64,000 nt of DNA from the NCBI RefSeq assembly GCF_014356525.2, contig NC_052511.1:9072638-9136637 (forward strand). The letters are read 5' to 3'. Below are positions 44,348 through 55,927 of the stretch, piece after piece. Numbering within the stretch: the first letter of the stretch is position 1; every line of letters starts with the position of its first letter. A program made the position numbers and the translations under genes. The stretch comes from Nilaparvata lugens (Eukaryota > Arthropoda > Insecta > Hemiptera > Delphacidae). A model generated the notes under the pieces. It made no database searches. It had not been told where the DNA came from and worked only from the letters and a program-made list of their open reading frames with translations.

Positions 44348-44628
44348 GACAATACATTCAATAAATGTCATATTCCAAGATATATCAAGGGTTTTAATTG
44401 GTAATAAGTGAGTAATGGACATTCCGATTTGAATTTATCAATGAGGATATGATTTTCCCAAATAATGTAACAATCGAGAAAACAATTGGAATTAGAAACA
44501 ATGAAAGTCATTGTTTATATGTGATTCAGTGTATTCTATAGTATATCATTGAACCATAATATTCCAAGAGGGTCCTACAGTATAAATTATGACTAATCGT
44601 ATGAGTATGCCCACTCGAAATCAATGAA
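44348..44628. other. AT-rich interval with nothing recognised
   Basis: No gene or repeat supported. Confidence 0.35.
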
Positions 44629-44670
44629 TAAAGCCCCTCACACACACACACACACCACACACACACACAC

Positions 44671-44701
<31 letters not shown>

Positions 44702-44953
44702 CACACACACACACACACACACACAACACACACACCACACACACACACACACCACACACACACCACACACACACACATCGATTTTTGTTCGTACGGTATT
44801 TTGCCATTCTTACAAACTCTATTAGATTAGACGGATGATTTCAAAAAGATGATGTTTGTCAAGTTCCGTTTAATCTGATAGAATTCATAAGGACGGCAAA
44901 ATATCGTACGAACAAAAATCGATGTTTGTAATGTGTGTGTGCGTGGCGCTTAA
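44629..44953. mobile_element. MITE, 'CGATTTTTGTTCGT' family, copy with expanded CA tract
   Basis: Inner inverted repeats catcgatttttgttcgtacg and cgtacgaacaaaaatcgatg, and outer ends taaagcccctcacac and gtgtgcgtggcgcttaa, define the element. The left terminal repeat has grown into about 140 bases of CA repeats. The core (attagattagacggatgatt ... gatgatgtttgtcaagttcc) matches copy 1 at 1343-1490 and the palindrome centre. Confidence 0.85.
44640..44778. repeat. (CA)n microsatellite within the MITE end
   Basis: CA dinucleotides interrupted by repeated accaca and aacaca slips. The Thr/His and Cys/Val frames are artefacts. Confidence 0.95.
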
Positions 44954-46250
44954 CGCACCATGTCATTTGGGAATGATTAGCAGAAATTCTGTTTCTACCT
45001 GCAGTGAGTAAACTGCGGTACCATCAAGGTTGTTGAGACCACAACTGTTATACTGTGATCAAGGAGATAATTATAGTTATCCTCCTATAAAAGTACAGGT
45101 ATTAGAAAGCGATTGGCAACAAACTTTCGTGGCCAATTCAGAACGCATCACAATAACGACGTGGCACTTTGGTGAGCTGTTTCAACTGAACTCAATCATC
45201 GATAATATTTTTCCGAACACGAGTTAGTAGTCTAGTGCAGCAATAGCAGACGACGGGATCTCCGCACGATGGTTAACTCATTACAAAAAGACGTGATCAG
45301 AGTGTTTTACCCGGGCCGGGGCTTGCTTTGAAACCCTTGGAGAAACCCACGTTTAATCTTTCTTTTGAGGGGATTTGATGTTCGCGGGGGGTCCCAGGCC
45401 TCATCCATCTTTTCCGCTTTTTCTTCATTCCATCCCCGCTTTTCCTTCCGTTTTCTCTCTCGCGCTTTTCTTCTTGCTCCCCGAACGCCATCAACCCCTA
45501 GAGGCGGTGCAGCGGGTCACAGGCCTTGCTTTGCCTAACCTCCAGAGATTTTCACTACTCTCCTCCCCCACACTCAATCCATCCCTCATTTCTTTTTCCA
45601 TCTCTCGGCCATAACTCACACAGAGATTTCCTGCAGAAAGAGCAAAATTCAAAGCGCAACGTTATTCTTTATTATATATAATTCACCTTTCGACAATCAG
45701 AGTAGTGCTGCCTGAAAAATGCTTGTATAAGTGGTTGAAATACAAAACAATGTTTTTCAATCACCTTCTACCAGAATCGGAAAGTATTAATCTATATTCT
45801 CCTCTAATCCCTCCACCACCGCTCCATGTTTCCAAATCATGCAGTTCATCTCAGAAAAAATCCAACATAATTCGATTTTATGAAACTCCCCAGAATACGC
45901 TCGAATTCAGAAAATAATAGAGCTATTATTATGATTTTGCAAGAAGATCAATGAGTTTTGATAGGTAGGTCCATTTCGATGATTCAAGTTGAGTATTTCA
46001 CGTTTCCATCAGAATTCAGACTAATTTCGACTTAAAAACCTAATTTTAAAACATAAAAATTTAGAATTGTGCTGAGTTTCCACAGAAATGGTGCAATGAC
46101 AATGTGAAAACAACCTTTGTTACAGTCTTTATGGAGATTACAGAAACGTTTCAATAATGAGCCGTATATTTTTAAGTTAGAGTTTCGTAATGAGTTTATC
46201 ACAGTAATGAGTTTATTACACAACAATCATACAACTTACAGTTCTTCTAA
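44954..46250. other. Single-copy interval with a GC-richer island
   Basis: Between about 45290 and 45620 the sequence is GC-richer and CT-biased, with cccgggccggggc near 45310 and cgcggggggtccc near 45392. Overlapping frames of 65-79 codons show no domain. The rest is AT-rich with no support for genes. Confidence 0.35.
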
Positions 46251-46468
46251 AGGTGCGTAGAGACTGTCGCTCTGCTCCGCAACCGAACATCACTCGAGCA
46301 GATCGATTGATGATCGACCGGGGAGCAAGAGTGGTACGCGAGAAGAGCTAACATCTCCCATAACGTTCATGATCGGTGCGAGTGATGAGTGGGGGCGGAG
46401 CGATTGCGGAACGAGGGCGGAGCGTGCGCGGGTGGGTTGGAGGCGCGTATATCTGTACGCAGCTCAAG
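46251..46468. mobile_element. Possible GC-rich MITE with 'GGTGCGTA' ends
   Basis: The left end aaaggtgcgtagagactgtc and the right end, read inversely, gagctgcgtacagatatacg share a GCGTA(C/G)AGA core. The interior is GC-rich (ggggcggagcgattgcgg and similar), unlike its surroundings, and partly inverted (gctctgctccgcaa against gcggagcgattgcgg). I remember GGTGCGTACAGA-type ends in planthopper MITEs, but the match here is imperfect. Confidence 0.4.
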
Positions 46469-46783
46469 ACAACCATTCAGATGTAGCTTTTTGTTACGTG
46501 ATCGATATACTAATACAGCATAGAATAAATATTCTTGAGTTTCCTCTTAAACAATGTATAAGCAATGCATAAGTTTCCTCTGCTCACACCTATAAAATCA
46601 TTCATAGTTTATCACTGATAGAAATGTTGGAATTTTCATATTTATGCTTGTTATATAACTTTTCTATACAATATTTATATTTGATATATTACTGATATAA
46701 ATGTTGGATTTTTTATATTTATGTTTCAGTAGTGTTGTAGAGGAAAATAAACTTCATCTTGAAAATAAAAGAGATGAGTAATC

Positions 46784-46866
46784 TAAAACTGCAAGTAGAG
46801 AGCAGCAGTATTCAGTCGGTGCTCGACCGTTAGTTTAAATACTACTGCGCTCTATTTGTAGTTTTA
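46784..46866 (+). other. Pre-miRNA-like hairpin
   Basis: An 83-base stem-loop: taaaactgcaagtagagagc then agcagtatt pairs with aatactactgcgctctattt then gtagtttta. The stem is about 30 base pairs with two G.U pairs and two isolated mismatches, and the loop carries a small inner stem (cggt/accg). Size and imperfect pairing fit a microRNA precursor. Palindromic mobile elements are common here, so a decayed MITE is the main alternative. It lies 1 base before the accgaaaccggt repeat. Confidence 0.3.
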
Positions 46867-46867
46867 T

Positions 46868-47075
46868 TGATAATGGTGTAACAACCGAAACCGGTATCTC
46901 GATTTTTAAATAAATCTGTGGTTGAACAATATCCAGTGTTTTTATTCAGTATGAATAACTACCACAATATCACATTCATATCTCGATTTTTTAAAATGAA
47001 TCTGTGGTTGGAAAATATCTAGTCTTATTATTCAGTATGGAAACAACCACAGTATCACATTAACAACTACTCAGA
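46868..47075 (+). repeat. accgaaaccggt repeat with tandem second unit
   Basis: The first unit, cggtatctcgatttttaaat, aatctgtggttg, cagtatg and accacaatatcac, is followed from about 46978 by a second, diverged unit, tatctcgattttttaaaatg, ending accacagtatcacatt. The 5' part matches 7366-7432 on the opposite strand. Confidence 0.7.
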
Positions 47076-47787
47076 AAGAGATGAGTCAGTTTTGAAATAT
47101 GTCCGAAATATAATTCACATTTTTTGTATACAGAAGTTTGTAACAGTAGTCTAAGCTGGAGACAATGATTAATAGAAGAGAATACTGCTCGTGATAACTT
47201 GGAAACCATAAGAAAATTGTACTGAGATTCAATCATCCTCCAGAAACACTTTCAGCATTTGAAAATATATGGTCTGTTGATGCACGGTTATTCAGAAAAC
47301 GTTGATTTATGGCATACGGCCGGATTGTACGAAGATTTATTTAGGACTTGCGCCCTTCTTTTTTGACATTATGCCAAATAAAGGAACTGTTCACAAGCTC
47401 CGTGCCAGAGATCTTATGAACGGCGTATCGTCAAGCTAGACTGCATGGAGGGACACATTTCATGCCCAAGTGGGTTTATGTTGCGTTACTGTGCCACTAC
47501 CCACTATAGTGCAACGTCGCATCAATGAGCTATCTCATGTAGGCTCATATCTCACCTCACGCTCGGCAAGATAAGCCTCAACACAGTAGACAGCGTTCAT
47601 CAATGTGGAAAGCTGGGATTATTTTTGAACTAGTCTTTTTGGAAGATGAATCGCGTAGCCGGGAGTTACCAGTTGCTTGAGGCTTGGAGTTGAGATTGGG
47701 TAGTTCAGAATTTTGATGATCAGACTTCATTCATGATGTGATCACATTGATTTCAGACTTAATTCATGAGTATCATGAGCGTTTAAT
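47076..47787. other. Single-copy interval with nothing recognised
   Basis: A less AT-rich stretch at 47290-47600 (for example catacggccggattgtacg, ctcacctcacgctcggcaag) has no long frame. No gene is supported. Confidence 0.35.
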
Positions 47788-47950
47788 CACAATGAGTTCC
47801 CTAATTATTCGAGGACTGAATTCAAAAGCTTTTAAGGGAAGCTGAAAAAATAAGTTTTAGTGCTCAGATATAAATGATTCACAATGAGTTCCCTGATTAT
47901 TCGAGGACTGAATTCAAAAGCTTTCAAGGGAAGCTGAAAAAATAAGTTAT
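47788..47950. repeat. Tandem duplication, period 92 bp
   Basis: cacaatgagttccctaatta, ttcgaggactgaattcaaaa and agggaagctgaaaaaataag occur at 47788 and again at 47880 with about four differences. Confidence 0.9.
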
Positions 47951-48979
47951 AGAATTCAGATCTTCCAATTTTTCAAATATTCCCAACAATGGTTTCAAAT
48001 GTATCATCTTGGGAGTGATGTTTCAACTCATTATGGGTGACTAAGCAATCTTTTCTTGAGGATAGTAAGTGTAGGATATCAAATTTTGTGACAATTATTG
48101 ATAAATTGATGAGTACATGGATAAAGAAGACCTTCGTGAAACTCCAAATCATTCAAATAACAATATGAAAGCTTTTTTTAAACATATTTTCTGTAAAACA
48201 CCATCATCCATACGCCTATTCATACGTTTCTTTCAAACACAAGATAAGATAATAAGATGATAGAAGATGTGACCAATACCATTCTGATTGTAAACTTCTT
48301 CTTTATAAACAAAGAATAGAGATAATTAATTCATTTTGGAGAACAGTAATATTGTGTGGGCTACTCAGTTTCATAGTGTTTCACGAAGTCTTGCAGGTGA
48401 ATTTTATCGATTTAATTTCACAATTTCCATCTATATCATCATGCCTATGGAACGAGAGGAAAATTCTATTTTTCCTTATGACATAGTGTTCAGTAACATT
48501 AATTTGGTGATATTCACTCATATTCAAACTCAAAATGTATTCAACTATCACAAATTTTATTTAGAAAAACTCATGTTTCAACACTCATGTCATCTTCAGT
48601 GTGAGAAAGAAACTTGATATTTCAAGGAAACTAGGGACTGGGTGTTGGTTGAATCATGTTTGTGTTTTTCCAAACAATATAATGAAATGCCGATAACAGT
48701 TCGAAGAGACAGATTGCAAAAGGAAGAAAGGAATTTCATCTAGGAAATGAAATAAGGGTGGATAGAACAAGAAAAACATTGGAGAATAACGGAAGGAGGG
48801 TGAGTAGATTAAGGAGAAATAGGAGAAGAATAAAACAAGGGTGGAAGAATGAGAAGAAGCAGATAAATAGAGGAAAAAATAACTAGAAGAAGAGGAAAGA
48901 TGCTGCCAATGGCAAGAGTGAAGCTTACAAGACAACGTAGTTGGTATTCAGACGTTGTACCTCATAGCCCCACTTTATT
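47951..48979. other. AT-rich interval with a purine-rich patch
   Basis: 48710-48910 is purine-rich (aggagaaataggagaagaat and similar). The 93-codon frames on both strands (48336-48617, 48654-48935) have no recognisable domain. Confidence 0.4.
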
Positions 48980-49560
48980 GTGTGTTTATGTCCCTGGATC
49001 GGGATAGGGGTCTTCTCCAAGTGTCTTGCTTGCTTGTCTTGGTCCTATGCTGCTCAACGTCAACACAGACCAATGACTTCAGCTAATCTTAGTTTGTTGA
49101 TGGTCTTCACTGCACCCTCACTCACTCACTCTATCTCTCACTCTCTCTTTCTCACTCACTTACTCACAAACTTCCTCACCCACTCCTTCTCATGCTGTCT
49201 CTCAATCGCTCACTCTATCTCTCTTTCTCTCACTCACTTAGGCCTACTCACAAACTTCCTCACCCACTCCTTTTCGTTCTGTCTCACACTCACTCACTCG
49301 TCTCCAATTCTCTTTGTTTCTCTTTATCTCTCTCCCACTCTTTCACCCTCCATCCGGACAATAGCTCACTGTTCGTTCTTGGTTGCTGTCAGAATAAGCA
49401 AACACAGCCAACTATGGCTGAGTTGAAGCTTGCTCCAATATAACTTGAACGTTATTACAAGCTGAAGACTTGCTGAAGTCATGACTGGCTATCACTGTTG
49501 CAAGACACTTGGCTAAGTGAGAACAACTCTTGACTCCGGAGCCGGTTTGATTACTTTACG
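48980..49560. other. CT-rich tract and GC-richer patch
   Basis: (CTCA)n-like sequence fills 49108-49350, with a near-duplication of actcacaaacttcctcaccc (49162 and 49247). The 148-codon Ser/Leu frame is composition-driven. The sequence after 49380 is single-copy with no domain. Confidence 0.5.
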
Positions 49561-49951
49561 GCCGACAAGTTTGAATTTTGATGTTGGCAACTGTTTGGGT
49601 GTGGAGTGGGGGAAGTCAGTCCTCTGCAATGGGAAACAGTTCTAGCTGGCAGATAAAATTTGGGAAATCATTTCAACTCTGTATTCGAATGGTAAATGAG
49701 CGTACATATCAATCAATAGTTATCAATATAAAATGAGAGAAATGACTGAAATATTAAAAAACGGGGCTAGAGTTGGGTTGTTGCACTTGCCCTTATCTTG
49801 CCCCTATCTAAACATGATAGGTGAGTGATTCATTTCGAAGAGCAACAAACTGTTCACTTGAAGCAGGTCCTTGCCTACTTGCCTGTTTAATGCTCTATTC
49901 CAAATCCAAAATAAGCAGCAAAACTTCATAATTTTTCTGAAAAAATCATTA
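49561..49951. other. Interval with nothing recognised
   Basis: No gene or repeat supported. Confidence 0.35.
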
Positions 49952-50656
49952 AATTGAAGAGCTCGATTCCAAACGGGCCCAAGTCCATTTTTGTAGAAAT
50001 TGAGATATCAGCTGATTATTGAACCTTATACATAGATCTTCATTCCTAGCATACTAACTACTCCAAACTATCCTTAGTCACTACAAAATAAATATCACAA
50101 TATCACGTTTTTTTCCAAAGTGTATCTAAGTCCATTGCTGTTCCTTTCCATTCCAACCTTAGTCCTTTGCGCATGCGCAGAGCATCTTTTTCTGTCTGTC
50201 TGTCTACAGATTGAAGCCTAACTACCATTTTACTTCGAGATCAGCGCGTTTTCAAGGAAGAGAACAGTGAAAGTCAAGAATACATACTGGGGATTACCAA
50301 GAGCATCAGGTGATCAAGAAAATTTATCAAAAAAATTGGCAAGATATATTCAACTCAGCAAATACAGCACTTGAAGAAACTTATCATATTAGTTACATGA
50401 AGAAGGTCCAAGTCCAAGTTTCTTTCCAAATGTCACCAAGTCCAGGACTTAGTGACATTTTGAAAAAAAGCAAGGAAATTGACCTATTACACAGGAATTA
50501 CTTCAAAATATGCAAAATTATTGTATGGAATTCAAATAAACACTTTATACATTGGATTAAACATTTTCCAACATTTAAGTGATGACTATCAAAAAATCGA
50601 TTTCCTGAGAAAAACACTTTTGTGACTTGGGCCCGTTGGAATAGAGCTCTTCAATT
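49952..50656. mobile_element. 703-bp element with 35-bp terminal inverted repeats
   Basis: aattgaagagctcgattcca then aacgggcccaagtcca at the left mirrors tgacttgggcccgttgga then atagagctcttcaatt at the right, with one substitution and one indel. Inside are cttagtcctttgcgcatgcg and a 90-codon frame (50310-50582) that begins MIKKIYQKNWQDIFNSANTA. I do not recognise that frame; it may be a remnant of a transposase or chance. The target duplication is not evident. Confidence 0.7.
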
Positions 50657-52250
50657 GGAATTAGGTTATTTTGGACAACCTTTCCCAATATATTCTTCCA
50701 AAAACATTATTTAATCTCCAGGCAAATTGAATTGAAATCATAAGGAGTTTGGAAAATCTAGTAGATCTGCAAGTAAAATTGATCACGTCCTATGTTTTAT
50801 GCTCATTTTTGGAAAACGGAGAATTGAATCCAATTACAAACATCAATATTGAAGAAGAGTAATCTATCAAAGTGAACTATCCTTCTTGTGATAATTGATG
50901 GATTGACTTCTGAGAACGTTCAGCATTTTTGAACTTATTTCTCGTTTTTTATTTGGAAGTAATGGAGATTCTCTCCTTTTCTGTTTAATCAAGGTGTACG
51001 TCAAACACTATAATTGTCGATCAATGGAAATTATCTCCTCAGAAAATCATTGATTAGATAGCTAATTGTAAAAAATATAATATAAAACTCTTGGTAGTTT
51101 TATCCCTTCGGGATATTGGAATATTGACGGTTTCTACAAATAACCAGGAATTTGTAACGTGTTGAATATATTCTAATTTATTTATTTATTTATTTACAAT
51201 GCAAATGACACTAATTTAATAACATTGAAAGATAAAATAATAAGGTAGTCCTTGTGCTATTTTTCTTCCAGATTTATAGGTGACAAGGTCCAGGATAAGG
51301 TTAGAATTTCACTTGTACAATTTTAGTCCAAAATAAACTATAAATTTTGAATTTAGATGGCTTAAATTGATGAATTAATTAAAAATATTCCACTCAATTA
51401 CCACTTTTAAGAATACTATTGGAAAATTAAGAAAATTTGGAACTATTCAAGAAACACAAACTCGTAAACACTGCAATTGTCCTCATATTCTTAATAATCA
51501 AGAGATTCATTTCAAGTGGACATCATAATTACGAGCCTTATCCAATTTTTTTTCCAAATGTAGCTTGAATTTAAATTTTGATAATTAGTAGGACATACGA
51601 ATGCTTGATGGTGAACGATACTGTAATTCACAGACAAGGAATATTCTGGGTGCAAAAATCCTGAAAATCGGATCCTACAATACTGCAAACCTCTGCAGAT
51701 AATGCAAAGAACTGAAAGCAAAAACCTGTAGATAATGCGACAGGGACTGCTCTTCTGCCCTTCGGAGACCAACAATAATTCTTCAGAACCATTGTTTCTT
51801 TCTTGAATAAGAATACAAGCAGACTTTACAAGGTTACGTATTCTGTAAATGGAACACACATCTAAAAGCTGGAGTGGAACCATCCTACCTGCTACGGTGT
51901 GATTCACTTATAACTGTCAGAATCCCGTATATATAGCATAGGAGCTTCGTATTGTACAAATGCTGACATTCTGAAGCAAGTCTCACCATACAAAAAATTA
52001 GTTCCGCCCCAGTCTTTCTTTGTTTTGTTTTCTCACAGAAACTCCACAGTCAACATTGCATCCCACGAAGGCTGGTCTTCTCAGAGTAGAGAATAGAACA
52101 TTCCTGTTACAGCACAAGTCACCCAACAAAAATCTTCACGAATAGTTTCAATGTTGAGAAACCAACAAAAAAAATACCCACGTGTTCATCAGAAAGTATT
52201 ATTTCAATTCCAAATTCGAATTTCCCTGTAAAAATTTAGGTTGGTAGAAG
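50657..52250. other. AT-rich interval with an (ATTT)n run
   Basis: (ATTT)n occupies 51177-51195 next to 'acaatgcaaatgacac', possibly a retroelement tail on the minus strand. A 131-codon minus frame (51512-51907) has no recognisable domain. Confidence 0.4.
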
Positions 52251-52295
52251 CATAGAGAAACAATAGCATAAGTATTACCCTATTGTTTCTCTATG
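52251..52295. repeat. Perfect 16-bp-stem hairpin, copy 1 of 4
   Basis: catagagaaacaatag, loop cataagtattacc, ctattgtttctctatg. Other copies: 53116-53160, 53886-53930 and 54757-54801 (the last with one mismatch). The left part shares agaaacaatagcataagta with the ends of the element at 55528-55927. Confidence 0.85.
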
Positions 52296-52436
52296 ATAGT
52301 AGGAAGATAAAATCGATTTATTCTCACAATTTACAAATAATACAGTACATTTTTGGAAATATTACTCACTTGATACTTTGAGGACTTATGATTCTTAATG
52401 AATGCTTTTTGCCTGCCATGCTTTTCTGTTATTTAA

Positions 52437-53093
52437 CCCCACAGAGACACACTTACTTTATGCTAACACAGTAGACACACTGGGGTGTTGAACACACTGG
52501 GGTGTTAATTTTGAATTTTTCTTTGGAAAATATGAAAAAAACAAATACTTAGACCATTCTTCATCATTTCTTAATCATTTTTGTTTCAAGTGCATACAGA
52601 AATCATAAGTAAAGCATGCTTATCAATATTTATACTAATTTCAGAAGTACTTATGTTCCGAAGTGTTGGAGCTCCTAATCCGGTTTGAACGAATGGCTTG
52701 ATCATTGCCAATGACAACTTCATCAAAACCTCACGTCTCTTCATTTCATTGTTTTGAATCTAAAGTTGTAGAGAATCATAGCATTTATTCCAATCTGATC
52801 CATCATCCCATACCACATTCGTAGTGACAATACAAGTAAATCTTTGTAATAAAAGTGTTTGATGAAAGTCCTTCGGAAAAGACACTCTGAGGTGTTAGAC
52901 ACCCCATACGAAGAACAAGATGAGCTGGTGACCTTGTAGAATGCTATTACTGACTGGAAGTGGTGGAGAGTAGTTGATAATACTACAAACCTAATTTAGA
53001 CTGGGCATAAATTCCCATCTGTTTGATATTGTCAACTGCAGAACAGAAAAAAAATCCCTGGGGTGTGAAACACCACAGTGTGTCTCTTTAGGG
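52437..53093. mobile_element. piggyBac-like MITE, copy 1
   Basis: The ends read ttaa|ccccacagagacacac and gtgtgtctctttaggg|ttga. The duplicate copy has ...aggg|ttaa, so a TTAA target and CCC(T)A ends fit the piggyBac superfamily. Subterminal palindromes of cactggggtgttgaacac and ggggtgtgaaacacc type occur. 657 bp, no transposase. Confidence 0.75.
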
Positions 53094-53612
53094 TTGAAAT
53101 TTAGGTTGGTAGTAGCATAGAGAAACGATAGCATAAGTATTACCCTATTGTTTCTCTATGATAGTAGGGAGATAAAATCAAATCAAATCGATTTATTCTC
53201 ACAATTTACAAATAATACAGTAAATTTTTTGAAATATTATTCATTTGATACTTTGAGGATGATTTCCTTCCATGACTTATGATTCTTAATGAATGCTTTT
53301 TGCCTGCCATGTTTCTCTGTTATTTAAAGTCAAATGTACCTTTACGTTGTGAGAGACTGACATGTAGGCTTAAGCCTGTGTTGAGATGTTTCAGTTGAGA
53401 ATAATATTGATCAACTTATAAGCAATGAAGCTTTTCAAAAACTACCCTACCAAATTTGATATAGATTTACCCAAAATAATGTAGTTATACAAATAATTGA
53501 ATCATGCTGCATACTATAAGATTGATAGCAGATCCTGTCCAGCCGTTGAATAGATTTTTATTGAGTCATTATCAGCGTTTAAAAGTCAAGACTCATTTGA
53601 TAATATTATTTA

Positions 53613-53885
53613 ACCCTAGAGAGGTCGCGCAAGTGAAAATCACTTGAGGGGTCGCGCTGGGTGGATTAGACCAGTGCAGTATATGTGACAGAGTACGATA
53701 AAATTTGAGATTTTATTGTTGGATTTTCTAGTCTTTCTTGTTCACTCACGTCTTTCCTCTTCATAATGAGGAGAATTGAATAATAGATATGATTTTTCCC
53801 TACCTCTCTTACTAAGGGTACCTTCCAATAGACTTACATTAGAATATTATGGAGCTCTTCATCACTTTGATCTAATGAGTATTAC
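53613..53885 (+). repeat. One end of a second piggyBac-like element
   Basis: ttaaccctagagaggtcgcg then caagtgaaaatcacttg is a typical ttaaCCCTAGA start with a subterminal palindrome and a second cgcgc block (ggggtcgcgctggg). No matching right end is visible before the next unit. The same half end recurs at 55251. It may be truncated by the duplication. Confidence 0.45.
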
Positions 53886-54071
53886 CATAGAGAAACAATA
53901 GCATAAGTATTACCCTATTGTTTCTCTATGATAGTAGGAAGATAAAATCGATTTATTCTCACAATTTACAAATAATACAGTAAATTTTTTGAAATATTAT
54001 TCATTTGATACTTTGAGGACTTATGATTCTTAATGAATGCTTTTTGCCTGCCATGTTTTTCTGTTATCTAA

Positions 54072-54734
54072 CCCTACAGAGACACACTTACTTTATGCAA
54101 ACACAGTAGACACACTGGGGTGTTGAACACCCCAATTTAATATTGAATTTTTCTTTGAAAAATATGAAAAAAAATAAAAATACTTAGACCATACTTCATC
54201 ATTTCTTAATCATTTTTGTTTCAAGTGCATACAGAAATCAGAAGTAAAGCACTGCTTATCAATATTTATACTAATTTTAGAAGATTTGTTCCGCCTACGT
54301 TGGAGCTTGGAGCTCCTAATCAGGTTTGAACGAATGGCTTGATCATTGCCAATGACAACTTCATCAAAACCTCACGTCTCTTCATTTCATTGTTTTGAAT
54401 CTAAAGTTGTAGAGAATCATAGCATTTATTCCAATCTGATCCATCATCCCATACCACATTCGTAGTGACAATACAAGTAAATCTTTGTAATAAAAGTGTT
54501 TGATGAAAGTCCTTCGGAAAAGACACTCTGAGGTGTTAGACACCCCAAACGAAGAACAAGATGAGCTGGTGAACTTGTAGAATGCTATTACTGACTGGAA
54601 GTGGTGGAGAGTAGTTGACAATACTACAAACCGAATTTAGACTGGGCATAAATTCCCATCTGTTTGATATTGTCAACTGCAGAACAGAAAAAAAATCCCT
54701 GGGGTGTGAAACACCCCAGTGTGTCTCTTTAGGG
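54072..54734. mobile_element. piggyBac-like MITE, copy 2
   Basis: ctaa|ccctacagagacacac on the left and tctctttaggg|ttaa on the right. Collinear with 52437-53093 as part of the tandem duplication. The hairpin-bearing segments at 53160-53337 and 54801-54967 show the same flank (gccatgtttctctgttattt then aaagtcaaatg) with no MITE, so they preserve an uninserted target. Confidence 0.75.
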
Positions 54735-55527
54735 TTAAAATTTAGGTTGGTAGAAGCATAGAGAAACAATAGCATAAGTATTACCCTATTGTATCTCTAT
54801 GATAGTAGGGAGATAAAATCAAATCAAATCGATTTATTCTCACAATTTACAAATAATACAGTAAATTTTTTGAAATATTATTCATTTGATACTTTGAGGA
54901 TGATTTCCTTCCATGACTTATGATTCTTAATGAATGCTTTTTGCCTGCCATGTTTCTCTGTTATTTAAAGTCAAATGTACCTTTACGTTGTGAGAGACTG
55001 ACATGTAGGCTTAAGCCTGTGTTGAGATGTTTCAGTTGAGAATAATATTGATCAACTTATAAGCAATGAAGCTTTTCAAAAACTACCCTACCAAATTTGA
55101 TATAGATTTACCCAAAATAATGTAGTTATACAAATAATTGAATCATGCTGCATACTATAAGATTGATAGCAGATCCTGTCCAGCCGTTGAATAGATTTTT
55201 ATTGAGTCATTATCAGCGTTTAAAAGTCAAGACTCATTTGATAATATTATTTAACCCTAGAGAGGTCGCGCAAGTGAAAATCACTTGAGGGGTCGCGCTG
55301 GGTGGATTAGACCAGTGCAGTAATATGTGACAGAGTACGATAAAATTTGAGATTTTATTGTTGGATTTTCTAGTCTTTCTTGTTCACTCACGTCTTTCCT
55401 CTTCATAATGAGGAGAATTGAAGAATAGATATGATTTTCCCCAACTCCCTTACTAAGAGTTCCTTCCAATAGGCATATATTAGAATATTATGAAGCTCTT
55501 CATCACTTTGATCTAATGAGTATTACC

Positions 55528-55927
55528 ATAGAAAAACAATAGCATAAGTAGATATCCCATGGTATAGGGCGTTTATGTCGCAACTTTTACTGTCATCTCA
55601 AGCCGATTACTGTCGATTATTGTCGATTTTTACTGTTTTGTTGGGGTGAGAGTCTATGTACAATAGCGTAAGTAGATATCCCATGGTATAGGGCGTTTAT
55701 GTCGCAACTTTTACTGTCATCTCAAGCCGATTACTGTCGATTATTGTCGATTTTTACTGTTTTATTGGGGTGATAGTGTATGAACGGCACAATATGAGAG
55801 ACTACCAGCGTCACACAGCTTCACGGAAAAGAGCTACGTGGACTATCGGCTTGAGATGTCAGTAAAAGTTGCGACATAAACGCCCTATACCATGGGATAT
55901 CTACTTATGCTATTGTTCCTCTATTGT
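55528..55927. mobile_element. Inverted-repeat element with a duplicated left end
   Basis: Terminal repeats of about 75 bases: agcataagtagatatcccat then ggtatagggcgtttatgtcg on the left, and cgacataaacgccctatacc then atgggatatctacttatgct on the right. The left end, with its inner gattactgtcgattattgtc block, is present twice in tandem (period 124, at 55541 and 55665). No coding capacity. Confidence 0.85.

Larger units (their letters stand above)
52251..55548 (+). repeat. 1.64-kb tandem duplication
   Basis: Unit 1 (52251-53885) and unit 2 (53886 to about 55548) are collinear with a period of 1635 bases and are about 97-98% alike. Each has, in order: a hairpin repeat, a piggyBac-like MITE, a second hairpin repeat, 'gatgatttccttccatgact' and 'cttaagcctgtgttgagatg' blocks, and a ttaaccctagagaggtcgcg block. 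Differences, such as the few bases around 52660 and 54300, show it is not an exact assembly copy. Confidence 0.9.

Noticed and set aside
44526..44830. Cys/Val and Thr/His frames
   Set aside because: They are translations of the CA microsatellite in the MITE end.
49192..49443. 83- and 148-codon Ser/Leu frames
   Set aside because: They translate a CTCA-rich simple tract.
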